In this document: positions 16,962 to 24,226 of the stretch, piece after piece
Layout: the number at the start of each line of letters is the position of its first letter
How positions within the stretch are numbered: the stretch's first letter is position 1
Source of the DNA: Streptomyces sp. NBC_01216
Lineage (GTDB): Bacteria; Actinomycetota; Actinomycetes; Streptomycetales; Streptomycetaceae
Assembly: GCF_035994945.1 (NCBI RefSeq)
Contig: NZ_CP108677.1
Span: 310,001-374,000 of the forward strand
Reading direction: 5' to 3'
Length of the DNA stretch: 64,000 bases
The notes under the pieces: generated by a model
Told to the model about the DNA's origin: nothing
The model's input: the letters and a program-made list of their open reading frames with translations, nothing else
Databases searched by the model: none
Translations under genes and position numbers: made by a program

Positions 16962-17003
16962 CGAGGTGGGCGGAGCCGTGATCCGGGCAGCGTCCCGCAC
17001 CGC

Positions 17004-18740
17004 TCAGAAGGTCCCGTCAAGGGCGGGTCCCGACGACGGGATGGGCGCCTGCCAGACCAGTCTGCTGCCGCCTTCGGACAGCCTCTCCAGACGGAAGTCC
17101 CCGCCGACGCTCCGGGCCCGTTCGTCGAGATTGGTCAGACCGGACCGCCGGCCCTGTTCCGGGACCCCCACGCCGTTGTCCGCGACGCTCAGCACGACGT
17201 CGCCGCCGAGGGTCTCCAAGGTGACGGCGACCCGGGTGGCTCCGGAGTGCCGTGCCGCGTTGCTGAGGAGCTCGTTGAGGGCGGCCACGACGTGGTCGGC
17301 GATATGCGCCGGTACGTCGGTGTCCAGCAGCCCCTCCATGCTCAGGCGCGGCGGATGGCCGAGCAGGGTGGCCGCGTCGCCGACCGCCTGCGCGGCGCGG
17401 GCCCGCAGCCCCGCGCCGCCTTCCCGGTCCCTCGTCCGCAGCCCGAAGATCGTCGATCGAATGATCTTGATGGTCTCGTCCAGGTCGTCCACGGCGCGTG
17501 AAAGCCTCTGCGAGGCGTCCGCGCGGTCCACCAGGCGGGCGGCACTCTGCAGTGTCATTCCGGTCGCGAACAGTCGCTGGATGGCCAGGTCGTGCAGATC
17601 GCGGGCGATCCGGTCACGTTCCTCCAGCAGGGCGATCTGTTCGGCGTCACGACGCCGGTCGGCCAGCTCCAAGGCGAGGGCCGCCTGTCCGGCGAAGGCC
17701 AGCAGCGGTTCGAGTTCGGCGTCGGTGAACACCGGGTCGCTCGGCCCCCGGGCGAGGAAGAGCACACCTCGGCCGGACGCGTCCTCCGAGCTCAGCGGGA
17801 CCGCCGCGGCCGGCCCCCACTCCTGCGGGAGCTGCACGTCGGCCGCGCAACGGGGATCCGTCGCGGCCTTGGCGGTGGTGACGGGCGCCCCCGAGGAGTA
17901 CGCGGCACCGGGCATCGTGCCCTGGACGGGCAGCACGAGTCCCTGCCGCACCTCGTCCCCCCTCCCGGTGGCCGCCTCGACCAGCAGCCCCTCGCCGCCG
18001 GGCACGGCGGTGGCGATCTCCGCGGCGGCGGACCCGGTGATGTCCTGTGCCCGGCGGGCGATCAGCTGCAGCACCTCGGCGCGTGGGCTCCCGGACAACA
18101 GGTTGCCGGTGATCTCGGCGTTGGCGCGGAGCCAGCGCTGCTGACGCTGGGACCCCTCGTACAGGCGGGCGTTGTCGATGGCCACACCCGCGGCGACCGA
18201 GAGGGTACTGATGACCGATTCGTCTTCCGTGTCGAACTCCAGCCCACTCCGCTTGTCGGTCAGATAGAGGTTGCCGAAGACCTCGTCGCGTACGCGGATG
18301 GGCACGCCGAGGAAGGTGCGCATCGGCGGGTGGTGTTGCGGGAAGCCGTGCGAGGAGGCATGTGCTCCGAGATCCGCCAGCCGAAGCGGCTCGGGGTGGC
18401 GGATCACCTCGCCGAGCAGGCCGTGGCCGGCCGGCAGCGGCCCGATCCGGCCGCTCTCCCGTGCCGTGACGCCCACGGTGAGGAACTGCGACAGGGTCCG
18501 GCCATCCGGTCCGATCACACCGAGCGCGCCGTACTCGGCGTCCACCAACAGCGCCGCCGCCTCGACGATGCGGCGGAGCACCTGGGAGAGTTCGAGTTCC
18601 CGCCCGACGGAGACGACCGCCTCCAGCAGGCTGTGCACGCGGTCCCGGGTCCCCCGGGCCGCGTCGATCCGGGCCTGGAGCTCGTCGAGCAGCTCGTCCA
18701 GCCGCATCCGCGGCATCTGCGACAACAGGTCCCCCACCAT
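17004..18740 (-). CDS. GAF-domain sensor histidine kinase (OsdK/DevS-like)
   Basis: This 578-aa cytosolic kinase has two GAF domains (about residues 45-195 and 215-365), a HisKA_3 dimerisation block with the phospho-accepting His at about residue 382 (ERDRIARDLHDLAIQRLFAT) and an HATPase domain (ALNELLSNAARHSGATRV, VADNGVGVPEQGRRSGLTNL). GAF-1 contains HGFPQHHPPMRTFLGVPI; in DevS/DosT the haem-binding His lies in the equivalent HHPPM segment, so redox, oxygen, NO or CO sensing through haem is plausible. It probably phosphorylates the response regulator at 15459-16163. Start ATG 18740 has GGGAG upstream. Confidence 0.87.
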   Translation of the reverse strand: MVGDLLSQMPRMRLDELLDELQARIDAARGTRDRVHSLLEAVVSVGRELELSQVLRRIVEAAALLVDAEYGALGVIGPDGRTLSQFLTVGVTARESGRIGPLPAGHGLLGEVIRHPEPLRLADLGAHASSHGFPQHHPPMRTFLGVPIRVRDEVFGNLYLTDKRSGLEFDTEDESVISTLSVAAGVAIDNARLYEGSQRQQRWLRANAEITGNLLSGSPRAEVLQLIARRAQDITGSAAAEIATAVPGGEGLLVEAATGRGDEVRQGLVLPVQGTMPGAAYSSGAPVTTAKAATDPRCAADVQLPQEWGPAAAVPLSSEDASGRGVLFLARGPSDPVFTDAELEPLLAFAGQAALALELADRRRDAEQIALLEERDRIARDLHDLAIQRLFATGMTLQSAARLVDRADASQRLSRAVDDLDETIKIIRSTIFGLRTRDREGGAGLRARAAQAVGDAATLLGHPPRLSMEGLLDTDVPAHIADHVVAALNELLSNAARHSGATRVAVTLETLGGDVVLSVADNGVGVPEQGRRSGLTNLDERARSVGGDFRLERLSEGGSRLVWQAPIPSSGPALDGTF

Positions 18741-18992
18741 GGCCTTATCGACTCCCGTACTTCGTCCGGTCGAAAGACTACCGGCCCGACAGGCCGAGGG
18801 AGGCCCGTACTTCACACCCCGTGACCGGTTCACCACGTCTCGTTCCCGCGTGACCGCCGGCCGGAGGCGGGCGAGGACCGCCGGTACGGCCGCGTGCCTG
18901 CTCCATCCCGGCCCCCGCCTGACGTAGGGTCAGCCCGGAGGCAGGCCGGCCGGAATCGCGGCCGGGCGGCGACGCACACCCGGGGAGGCGGC

Positions 18993-19796
18993 ATGACCGA
19001 CAAGAAGGCGGCGCGCCTTCCGCGCTCCGTGTACGAGAAGGAACTGTTGCGCCTGCAGACGGAGTTGGTGAAGCTCCAGGAATGGGTGCGGGCCGAGGGT
19101 GCCCGGCTGGTGGTCGTCTTCGAGGGACGCGACGCGGCGGGCAAGGGCGGCACCATCAAGCGGGTCGCGGAGCATCTCAATCCGCGCGTGGCACGCATCG
19201 CCGCACTGCCCACACCCACCGAACGACAGCGCACCCAGTGGTACTTCCAGCGGTACGTGGAGCACCTGCCGGCCGCCGGGGAGATCGTGCTCTTCGACCG
19301 TTCCTGGTACAACCGCGCCGGCGTCGAGCGCGTCATGGGTTTCTGCGGCACGCAGGAGCACCGGGTCTTCCTGCGTCAGTGCCCGGTCTTCGAACGGATG
19401 CTGGTGGAGGACGGGATCCTGCTGCGCAAGTACTGGTTCTCGGTGAGCGACACCGAGCAGCAGGAACGGTTCCGGCGACGGCTCGAGGACCCGCTGCGGC
19501 GCTGGAAGCTGTCGCCGATGGACCTGGAGTCGATCACGCGCTGGGAGGCGTACTCACGCGCCAAGGACGAGATGCTCGTGCACACCGACATCGCCGAGGC
19601 GCCCTGGTACGTCGTCGAGAGCGACGACAAGCGCCGGGCACGGCTGAACATGATCGCTCATCTGCTGGGCTCCGTCGCCTACCACGAGGTACCGCCTCCC
19701 GTGCTGGAGCTGCCTGACCGGCCGGCGTCGACCGGCTACGAGCGCCCGCCGCGTGATCTGCAGACCTATGTGCCCGACCACGCGGCGACCCTCTGA
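18993..19796 (+). CDS. ppk2: Polyphosphate kinase 2 (PPK2)
   Basis: This 267-aa enzyme uses polyphosphate to phosphorylate nucleoside diphosphates (or the reverse). It has the PPK2 Walker A motif VFEGRDAAGKGGTIKR near residue 45, the lid-type segment with PTPTERQRTQWYFQRYVEHLP, Walker B-like IVLFDRSWYNRAGVERVMGF, and FSVSDTEQQERFRRRLEDPL. The length and motifs fit class I single-domain PPK2. Start ATG 18993 follows GGGGAGGCGG. Its location next to an oxygen-limitation-type two-component system suits a role in energy supply under stress. Confidence 0.92.
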   Translation: MTDKKAARLPRSVYEKELLRLQTELVKLQEWVRAEGARLVVVFEGRDAAGKGGTIKRVAEHLNPRVARIAALPTPTERQRTQWYFQRYVEHLPAAGEIVLFDRSWYNRAGVERVMGFCGTQEHRVFLRQCPVFERMLVEDGILLRKYWFSVSDTEQQERFRRRLEDPLRRWKLSPMDLESITRWEAYSRAKDEMLVHTDIAEAPWYVVESDDKRRARLNMIAHLLGSVAYHEVPPPVLELPDRPASTGYERPPRDLQTYVPDHAATL

Positions 19797-19835
19797 ACGG
19801 CCCCCCGCCGCGGCGGCCGTCGCGGGGCGGGTGCG

Positions 19836-19855
19836 GCCGGCCGGCGCCGGCCGGC
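19836..19855. terminator. Palindromic hairpin between convergent genes
   Basis: A 20-bp perfect palindrome of GCCGG units between the ends of the PPK2 gene and the GNAT-AAA gene, preceded by another GC-rich inverted repeat (CCCGCC...GGCGGG). It probably acts as a bidirectional terminator. Confidence 0.4.
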
Positions 19856-19874
19856 TCGCGTGGGCCGGGGACGC

Positions 19875-21143
19875 TCACAGCCGGGCGAACCTCTCGATCT
19901 GCGCGGCGAACTCCTCCGCGGCCGCGGAGCTGACCGTGGCGTGCGTGCGGCGGACGGTCCGCAGGTAGTCGTCGGTGGTCGGCCGGGCGCGGGTCCCGGT
20001 GTCATAGGTCCGCTCGAACATGGCCTGGGAGACGGTGCGGGCCACGTGGGCGATGTCGGCGGGGGTGAATCCCTCACTGGCCTCGACGAGCGCGGGGATG
20101 TCGGCCCGCGCACCGCCGCGCGCCAGGTAGCTCTCCCACAGGGCGGCTCGGGCCGCGGGGTCGGGCGGGCCGATCGGCATCACGTAGTCGAAGCGTCCGT
20201 GCCGCAGGAACGCCGGGTCGAGAACGGTCACGTTGTTGGTGGCGCAGACGAGCAGCCGGCCGTCGCGGGCCCGGAACCGGACGATCGCCTTGAGGAGTTC
20301 GTTGACGACACCGACGGCGGTCGCGTCGGCTCCGATGCGCTCGCCCGCGACTTCCTCGACCTCGTCGATGAAGACCAGGACGTTGGCGAGGCGGCCGGCC
20401 TCCTCGAAGCTCCTGCTCAGCCCGGCGGCGAGGCCGTGCTCGGCCGCGAGCCGGGCGGGGAAGAGCTCCAGGAACGGCCATCCGAGGCGCCCTGCGACGG
20501 CGTGAGCGAAAGTACTCTTGCCCGTGCCCGGCGGTCCGAACAGCATGACCGCCCGGGGCAGCTCCACTCCGTGCTCGGAGGCCAGCTCCGGCCGGGCCAG
20601 CGGCAGCACCAGACGGCGCTCGATGAGACGCTTCTCCCGCTCCATGCCCGCGACCCGGCCCCACAGGGCGGTGGGCGGGAGTTCGGCGCCGATCGCCGAG
20701 AGCACGCTGTCCGCCTCCGCCGTGACGGGGGCGCGTTTCTCGAAGAAGACGAGACCGGAGCGCTCCTCGAAGGTGCGGTTGCGGAGCGCGACGACGCCGG
20801 TCTCCTCGTCGGGCATGATCGCGTACAGGGTACGTACGCCGGACCCGAAGAGACGCCGCTCCAGTGCGGCGAGGAGCGCGCTGCCGAGTCCCTGACGCCT
20901 CCAGGCGGGCGCGATGACGATGCGCAGGATCCAGGCCCGGTCTCCGTCCACCCGGCTCACCACGGCACCCACGACACCGCCCTCGGCGAGGGCGACGACG
21001 GCCGGGTGGAGCGCCTGGAGCGCGGCCACGGTGTCGGAGAGCCGGAACAGCGCGGGTTCGCCGGTGGTACCGCTCTCGCCGTCGAGGCGCACGACCTTCT
21101 CGAGATCGTCGGCCGTGTAGTCCCTGATCTGCCAGCCTGCCAT
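19875..21143 (-). CDS. GNAT acetyltransferase fused to AAA+ ATPase
   Basis: A 422-aa two-domain protein. Residues about 5-130 form a GNAT domain (ILRIVIAPAWRRQGLGSALL is the acetyl-CoA-binding motif; VVALRNRTFEER follows). Residues about 155-420 form an AAA+ module with Walker A GPPGTGKST (203-211), Walker B VLVFIDE (255-261), sensor-1 LVCATNN and an arginine-finger-like RHGRFDYVMPIGPPDP typical of FtsH/Cdc48-class AAA domains. Start ATG 21143 has GGAGA upstream. An ATP-driven remodelling unit directly joined to an acetyltransferase is unusual; one possibility is unfolding or capture of a protein substrate for lysine or N-terminal acetylation, but this is inference. Confidence 0.85.
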   Translation of the reverse strand: MAGWQIRDYTADDLEKVVRLDGESGTTGEPALFRLSDTVAALQALHPAVVALAEGGVVGAVVSRVDGDRAWILRIVIAPAWRRQGLGSALLAALERRLFGSGVRTLYAIMPDEETGVVALRNRTFEERSGLVFFEKRAPVTAEADSVLSAIGAELPPTALWGRVAGMEREKRLIERRLVLPLARPELASEHGVELPRAVMLFGPPGTGKSTFAHAVAGRLGWPFLELFPARLAAEHGLAAGLSRSFEEAGRLANVLVFIDEVEEVAGERIGADATAVGVVNELLKAIVRFRARDGRLLVCATNNVTVLDPAFLRHGRFDYVMPIGPPDPAARAALWESYLARGGARADIPALVEASEGFTPADIAHVARTVSQAMFERTYDTGTRARPTTDDYLRTVRRTHATVSSAAAEEFAAQIERFARL

Positions 21144-21316
21144 GATCGTCTCCGCAGCGACGGCCCCTCCCCCATCATCGGCGGGCGGGCGCCGCTTGAC
21201 GAATCGCGGGCGGGCCCGGACGCGCTCCCCGTGCCGCCCGGTGGGGACGGAACCGCGGGAGCGGGCGCGCCCGAGGCGGCGGCCCCGGAAGGGACCGGGG
21301 GGCGCGGAAGCCGTGC

Positions 21317-21348
21317 GTCAGCGGGATGCCAGCGAGGTGTCAGCGGGA
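21317..21348 (+). promoter_or_regulatory. Three 11-bp-phased direct repeats upstream of the precursor gene (possible SARP site)
   Basis: GTCAGCGGGA at 21317, GCCAGCGAGG at 21328 and GTCAGCGGGA at 21339 repeat with exact 11-nt spacing on one face of the helix. SARP regulators bind direct heptamer repeats with this phasing. A -10-like TGGAAT lies at 21377-21382, farther away than the 8 nt usual for SARP promoters, so the assignment is tentative. The remaining intergenic DNA (21144-21447) shows nothing else recognisable. Confidence 0.45.
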
Positions 21349-21447
21349 GACCTGCCGGGCGGTGAGCGCGGGCCGCTGGAATGGTGCCCTACCCACCACG
21401 GCGGTGACGGCCGGCCACGGCGGTCACCCTGAATCCCCGGAGGCACC

Positions 21448-21618
21448 ATGAGCAAGGACCTGAGCACCCTCGCGGACGAGATCCTCGAGCTCGAGGCCGA
21501 GACCTTCGAGATCTCCGACTACTCGGACGCCAGCGAGGTCGTGCTGGCCGGCTGCACCAGCACCAGCTCCACGTCGACGTCGAGCTCCACCTGCAGCACC
21601 ACCTCCTGCTCCGCCTGA
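21448..21618 (+). CDS. RiPP precursor peptide with an almost pure Cys/Ser/Thr core
   Basis: A 56-aa peptide starting at ATG 21448, four bases after GGAGG. The leader (residues 1-35) is acidic and amphipathic: DLSTLADEILELEAETFEIS, then DYSDASEVVLAG. It resembles the thiazolylpeptide precursor leader type (compare the LEISDY-like segment of the thiostrepton precursor). Residues 36-56 are the presumptive core: Cys at 36, 49 and 54, seven Thr, ten Ser and a single terminal Ala, so 20 of 21 residues can be cyclised to azoles or dehydrated. It sits upstream of the modification operon and of the SARP gene. The leader-cleavage site is not certain; the region Ala34-Gly35-Cys36 is most likely. Confidence 0.88.
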   Translation: MSKDLSTLADEILELEAETFEISDYSDASEVVLAGCTSTSSTSTSSSTCSTTSCSA

Positions 21619-22188
21619 CCCGACGTCCGGCGAACCGGAGCCCGGTCGTGCCCGTCTCCCTTCCTGAGGCGCGCGCGAACCGGGCTCTTCCGCTGTCCGG
21701 GGACGGGGCGCGCGTCCGGGAGACCGGCGCTCCGGCCGGAAGGACCCGCGGCGCCCGGCGGGATCGCGGCGACGGACGCGGCGGACACGCCGTGGGCCAT
21801 GGTCCCGTGGCACGACGCCATGGGTGGGCGGAGAGGTGCCGGCCGAGGTCGAGCCTCCAGCATCTCATAGGCTCTTGGCTCGAACTCCCTTGGTTTTATT
21901 GCGTGTTGAAGTATCGATGATGAACGGTCCCGCCGTCCGCAAGCGTTTCGCGACACCTCTTGACCACCCGATCTACGCCAGTAGAAACTCACCACTGCCA
22001 CACGACCGGATCCATCGCGGGTGACGCCTTCACACCGTCCGTCACGTGGGCACCAGAGGGGAGGCCAGGGGCTTGTGCGAGCCGTACCGGTCCCGGCAGG
22101 GGACCTCACGGCGACAGGACGCCGTGTTCCCGGAGGTGCCGTGGGTGTGCCGGTCCGGCAGGTGTTCGACGGTCTACGGGAGAACTCC
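21619..22188. other. Leader/promoter region between precursor and regulator genes
   Basis: 570 bp without a supported gene. A 9-bp inverted repeat (GAGCCCGGT at 21638-21646 with ACCGGGCTC at 21679-21687) may attenuate or end the precursor transcript. An AT-rich patch (21886-21930) interrupts the GC-rich DNA. Short frames here have no ribosome binding site or recognisable product. Confidence 0.4.
21960..21987 (+). promoter_or_regulatory. Candidate promoter of the SARP gene
   Basis: TTGACC (21960-21965) and TAGAAA (21982-21987) with a 16-bp spacer resemble a vegetative streptomycete promoter. It would give a leader of about 195 nt before the regulator's GTG start. Confidence 0.35.
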
Positions 22189-24099
22189 GTGCGCTTTCAG
22201 TTACTCGGCCCGCTCAGCATCACCGACGGGCACGACGTGGTCGTCCTTCCGCCGGCCAAACCGACGTCGCTCCTCGCGGCACTGTTGATCCGCCCCGGGG
22301 AAGTGGTCCCGACCGCGCGTCTCCGGCGGGCCGTGTGGGGGGAGGAACAGCCGGCGACGGCGAAGGCGGCCCTGCAGAGCTGCGTCCTACGGCTGCGCCG
22401 CCTCTTCGCCAAGTACGACATCGAGGAGCAGGCCGTGGTGGCGGTCGCCGGCGGCTACCGCCTGCCGGCCGACGGCGACACCCTGGATCTGCTGCACTTC
22501 CGCCGCCTGGTGTCCGAGGCGGACGGTGCCGGGGATTCCGAACTGCCCCTGCTGCGGACGGCGCTCGGCCTGTGGAGGGGCCCACTCCTCGCCAACGTGC
22601 CTTCCGAGCTCCTGCACCGCGACGAGGTGCCGCGGCTCGACGAGGAACGCCTGCGTGTCCTGGAGCGTGTCTGCCGGATCCAGCTGGACCGGGGACTGTG
22701 CGGCGAGGCCCTGGTGGACCTGTGGGAAGCCACCCGGACCCATCCCCAGCACGAAGGGCTGGCCGCCCAGCTGATGCGGGCGTTGTACCGGGTGGGACGG
22801 CAGATCGAGGCGCTCGGCGAGTACCGGAGGATCAGGGCGCACCTCAGGGACGAACTCGGTGTCGACCCCGGCGCGGAACTGCAGAACCTGGAGCTGTCCA
22901 TCCTGCGCGGCGACGAGCCGCTCGGCCCGTCCTTCGAGGCCACGTCCCTCGCGCCGCCGCGGCGGCCGGCCCCCGCCGCGGGTGACGGGCCGGTCTCCCC
23001 GCTCGCCGCGGCGCCCGGGGGGACCGGCGCGGCCGTGCCCGACATGTCCGAGGGCGGCCGGCCCGCTCCGGACTCCTGCCGGCCGGGGACCCGGCTGCCC
23101 CACGTCCCCGGCTTCACCGGGCGTGAGCGCGAGACCGCCGAGCTGGTGGACCGGCTGAGCGGCGGCGGCCGGCGGGACGGGGGTGCGGGCGGCGCGCCCG
23201 TGATCGCGGTGCTCTCCGGCGGACCCGGCATGGGCAAGACCGCCCTGGCCCTGCACGCCGCACGGCTGGTGGCGGACCGGTTCCCCGCGGGCGGCGTGCT
23301 GGTGCCGCTGACCGGAACCGATGGTGTACCGCGGCCGGTCGACGAGGCCGCCGCCGCACTGCGGTCCTCCCTCCCCTCCGGCGCTTCCCCCGAGTCGTGC
23401 CTGGCGATACTCGACGACGTCGTGCACCCGGACCAGGTACGGGGGCTGCTCGACGTCACGGGCTGCGGGGCGGCCGTCGTCACCAGCCGCATGGGGCTGG
23501 CCGCCCTGGTGGCGACGCACGGGCCGTCGGTGACACGGCTCGGAGCCCTGTCACCGACGGAGTCCCGCGCGCTCCTCACCGGCGTCCTGGGCCGGGAGCG
23601 GGTGGACGCCGAGACCGAGGCCGTGCGCAGCCTCACGGACACGTGCGGGCACGTCCCGCTGGCCCTGCGCATCGTGGCGGCCCGGCTGCTGACGCGACCG
23701 AAGCTGCGCCTGGCGGACTACGCCGCATGGCTCCGGCGCGACCCGGCGGCTCCGCTGATGCTGCCCGACGACCCCCGGATGTCCGTCCCGCTGGCCCTCG
23801 ACGGAGCCCTGGACCGGCTGCCCGACCCCTTGCCCAGCGCCCACCTGCGCCTGGCGCGGCTGGACGGACAGTTCACCGCTCCGGCCGCGGCCGCCGTCCT
23901 GGCCGTCCCCGAGACCCATGCCTGGGACCTGCTCGCACGGCTGCTCGACACCGGACTCCTCGACGAGGAACAGCCCGGGACGTTCCGCATGAACACCCTC
24001 ATCCGCGCGCACGCGTTGCGCCGGTCGGCCCGGACCGGCGGTCTCCCGCAGGCCGTCGTCGCCGCGGCCCGGCGCGCGCTTCCGTCCGGGGCGCCCTGA
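22189..24099 (+). CDS. SARP-family pathway activator with NB-ARC domain; TTA codon 5
   Basis: A 636-aa AfsR/SARP-type activator starting at GTG 22189 behind GGGAGA. Domains in order: OmpR-like winged helix (VRFQLLGPLSI to about residue 90, ending LRLRRLF), bacterial transcriptional activation (BTAD) domain (about 95-245), a Pro/Ala-rich linker, and an NB-ARC ATPase with P-loop GGPGMGKTALALHA near residue 345 and LAILDDVVHPDQV. No TPR array follows, so it is shorter than AfsR itself. Codon 5 (22201-22203) is TTA, making expression dependent on the bldA tRNA in Streptomyces. It is the only regulator within the cluster and presumably activates the precursor gene and operon. Confidence 0.9.
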   Translation: MRFQLLGPLSITDGHDVVVLPPAKPTSLLAALLIRPGEVVPTARLRRAVWGEEQPATAKAALQSCVLRLRRLFAKYDIEEQAVVAVAGGYRLPADGDTLDLLHFRRLVSEADGAGDSELPLLRTALGLWRGPLLANVPSELLHRDEVPRLDEERLRVLERVCRIQLDRGLCGEALVDLWEATRTHPQHEGLAAQLMRALYRVGRQIEALGEYRRIRAHLRDELGVDPGAELQNLELSILRGDEPLGPSFEATSLAPPRRPAPAAGDGPVSPLAAAPGGTGAAVPDMSEGGRPAPDSCRPGTRLPHVPGFTGRERETAELVDRLSGGGRRDGGAGGAPVIAVLSGGPGMGKTALALHAARLVADRFPAGGVLVPLTGTDGVPRPVDEAAAALRSSLPSGASPESCLAILDDVVHPDQVRGLLDVTGCGAAVVTSRMGLAALVATHGPSVTRLGALSPTESRALLTGVLGRERVDAETEAVRSLTDTCGHVPLALRIVAARLLTRPKLRLADYAAWLRRDPAAPLMLPDDPRMSVPLALDGALDRLPDPLPSAHLRLARLDGQFTAPAAAAVLAVPETHAWDLLARLLDTGLLDEEQPGTFRMNTLIRAHALRRSARTGGLPQAVVAAARRALPSGAP

Positions 24100-24226
24100 C
24101 GGCCCTGGCATGACGCGAAAGAACAAAGAACACGGTCCGGCCGGCGTAGGCGCCCGGACCCCCTCCTTCCCGAACCGTTCAGACCCGAGAGGCCGACAGG
24201 CCCCGAACCGGAGGTGCGACCCCCGC

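Noticed and set aside
21638..21687. Riboswitch or RNA gene downstream of the precursor
   Set aside because: Only a 9-bp stem with a long loop is visible, with no known riboswitch or RNA-family consensus.
21917..22024. 35-codon frame between precursor and SARP as a second precursor peptide
   Set aside because: No ribosome binding site, no Cys, few Ser/Thr, and no leader-like acidic segment.
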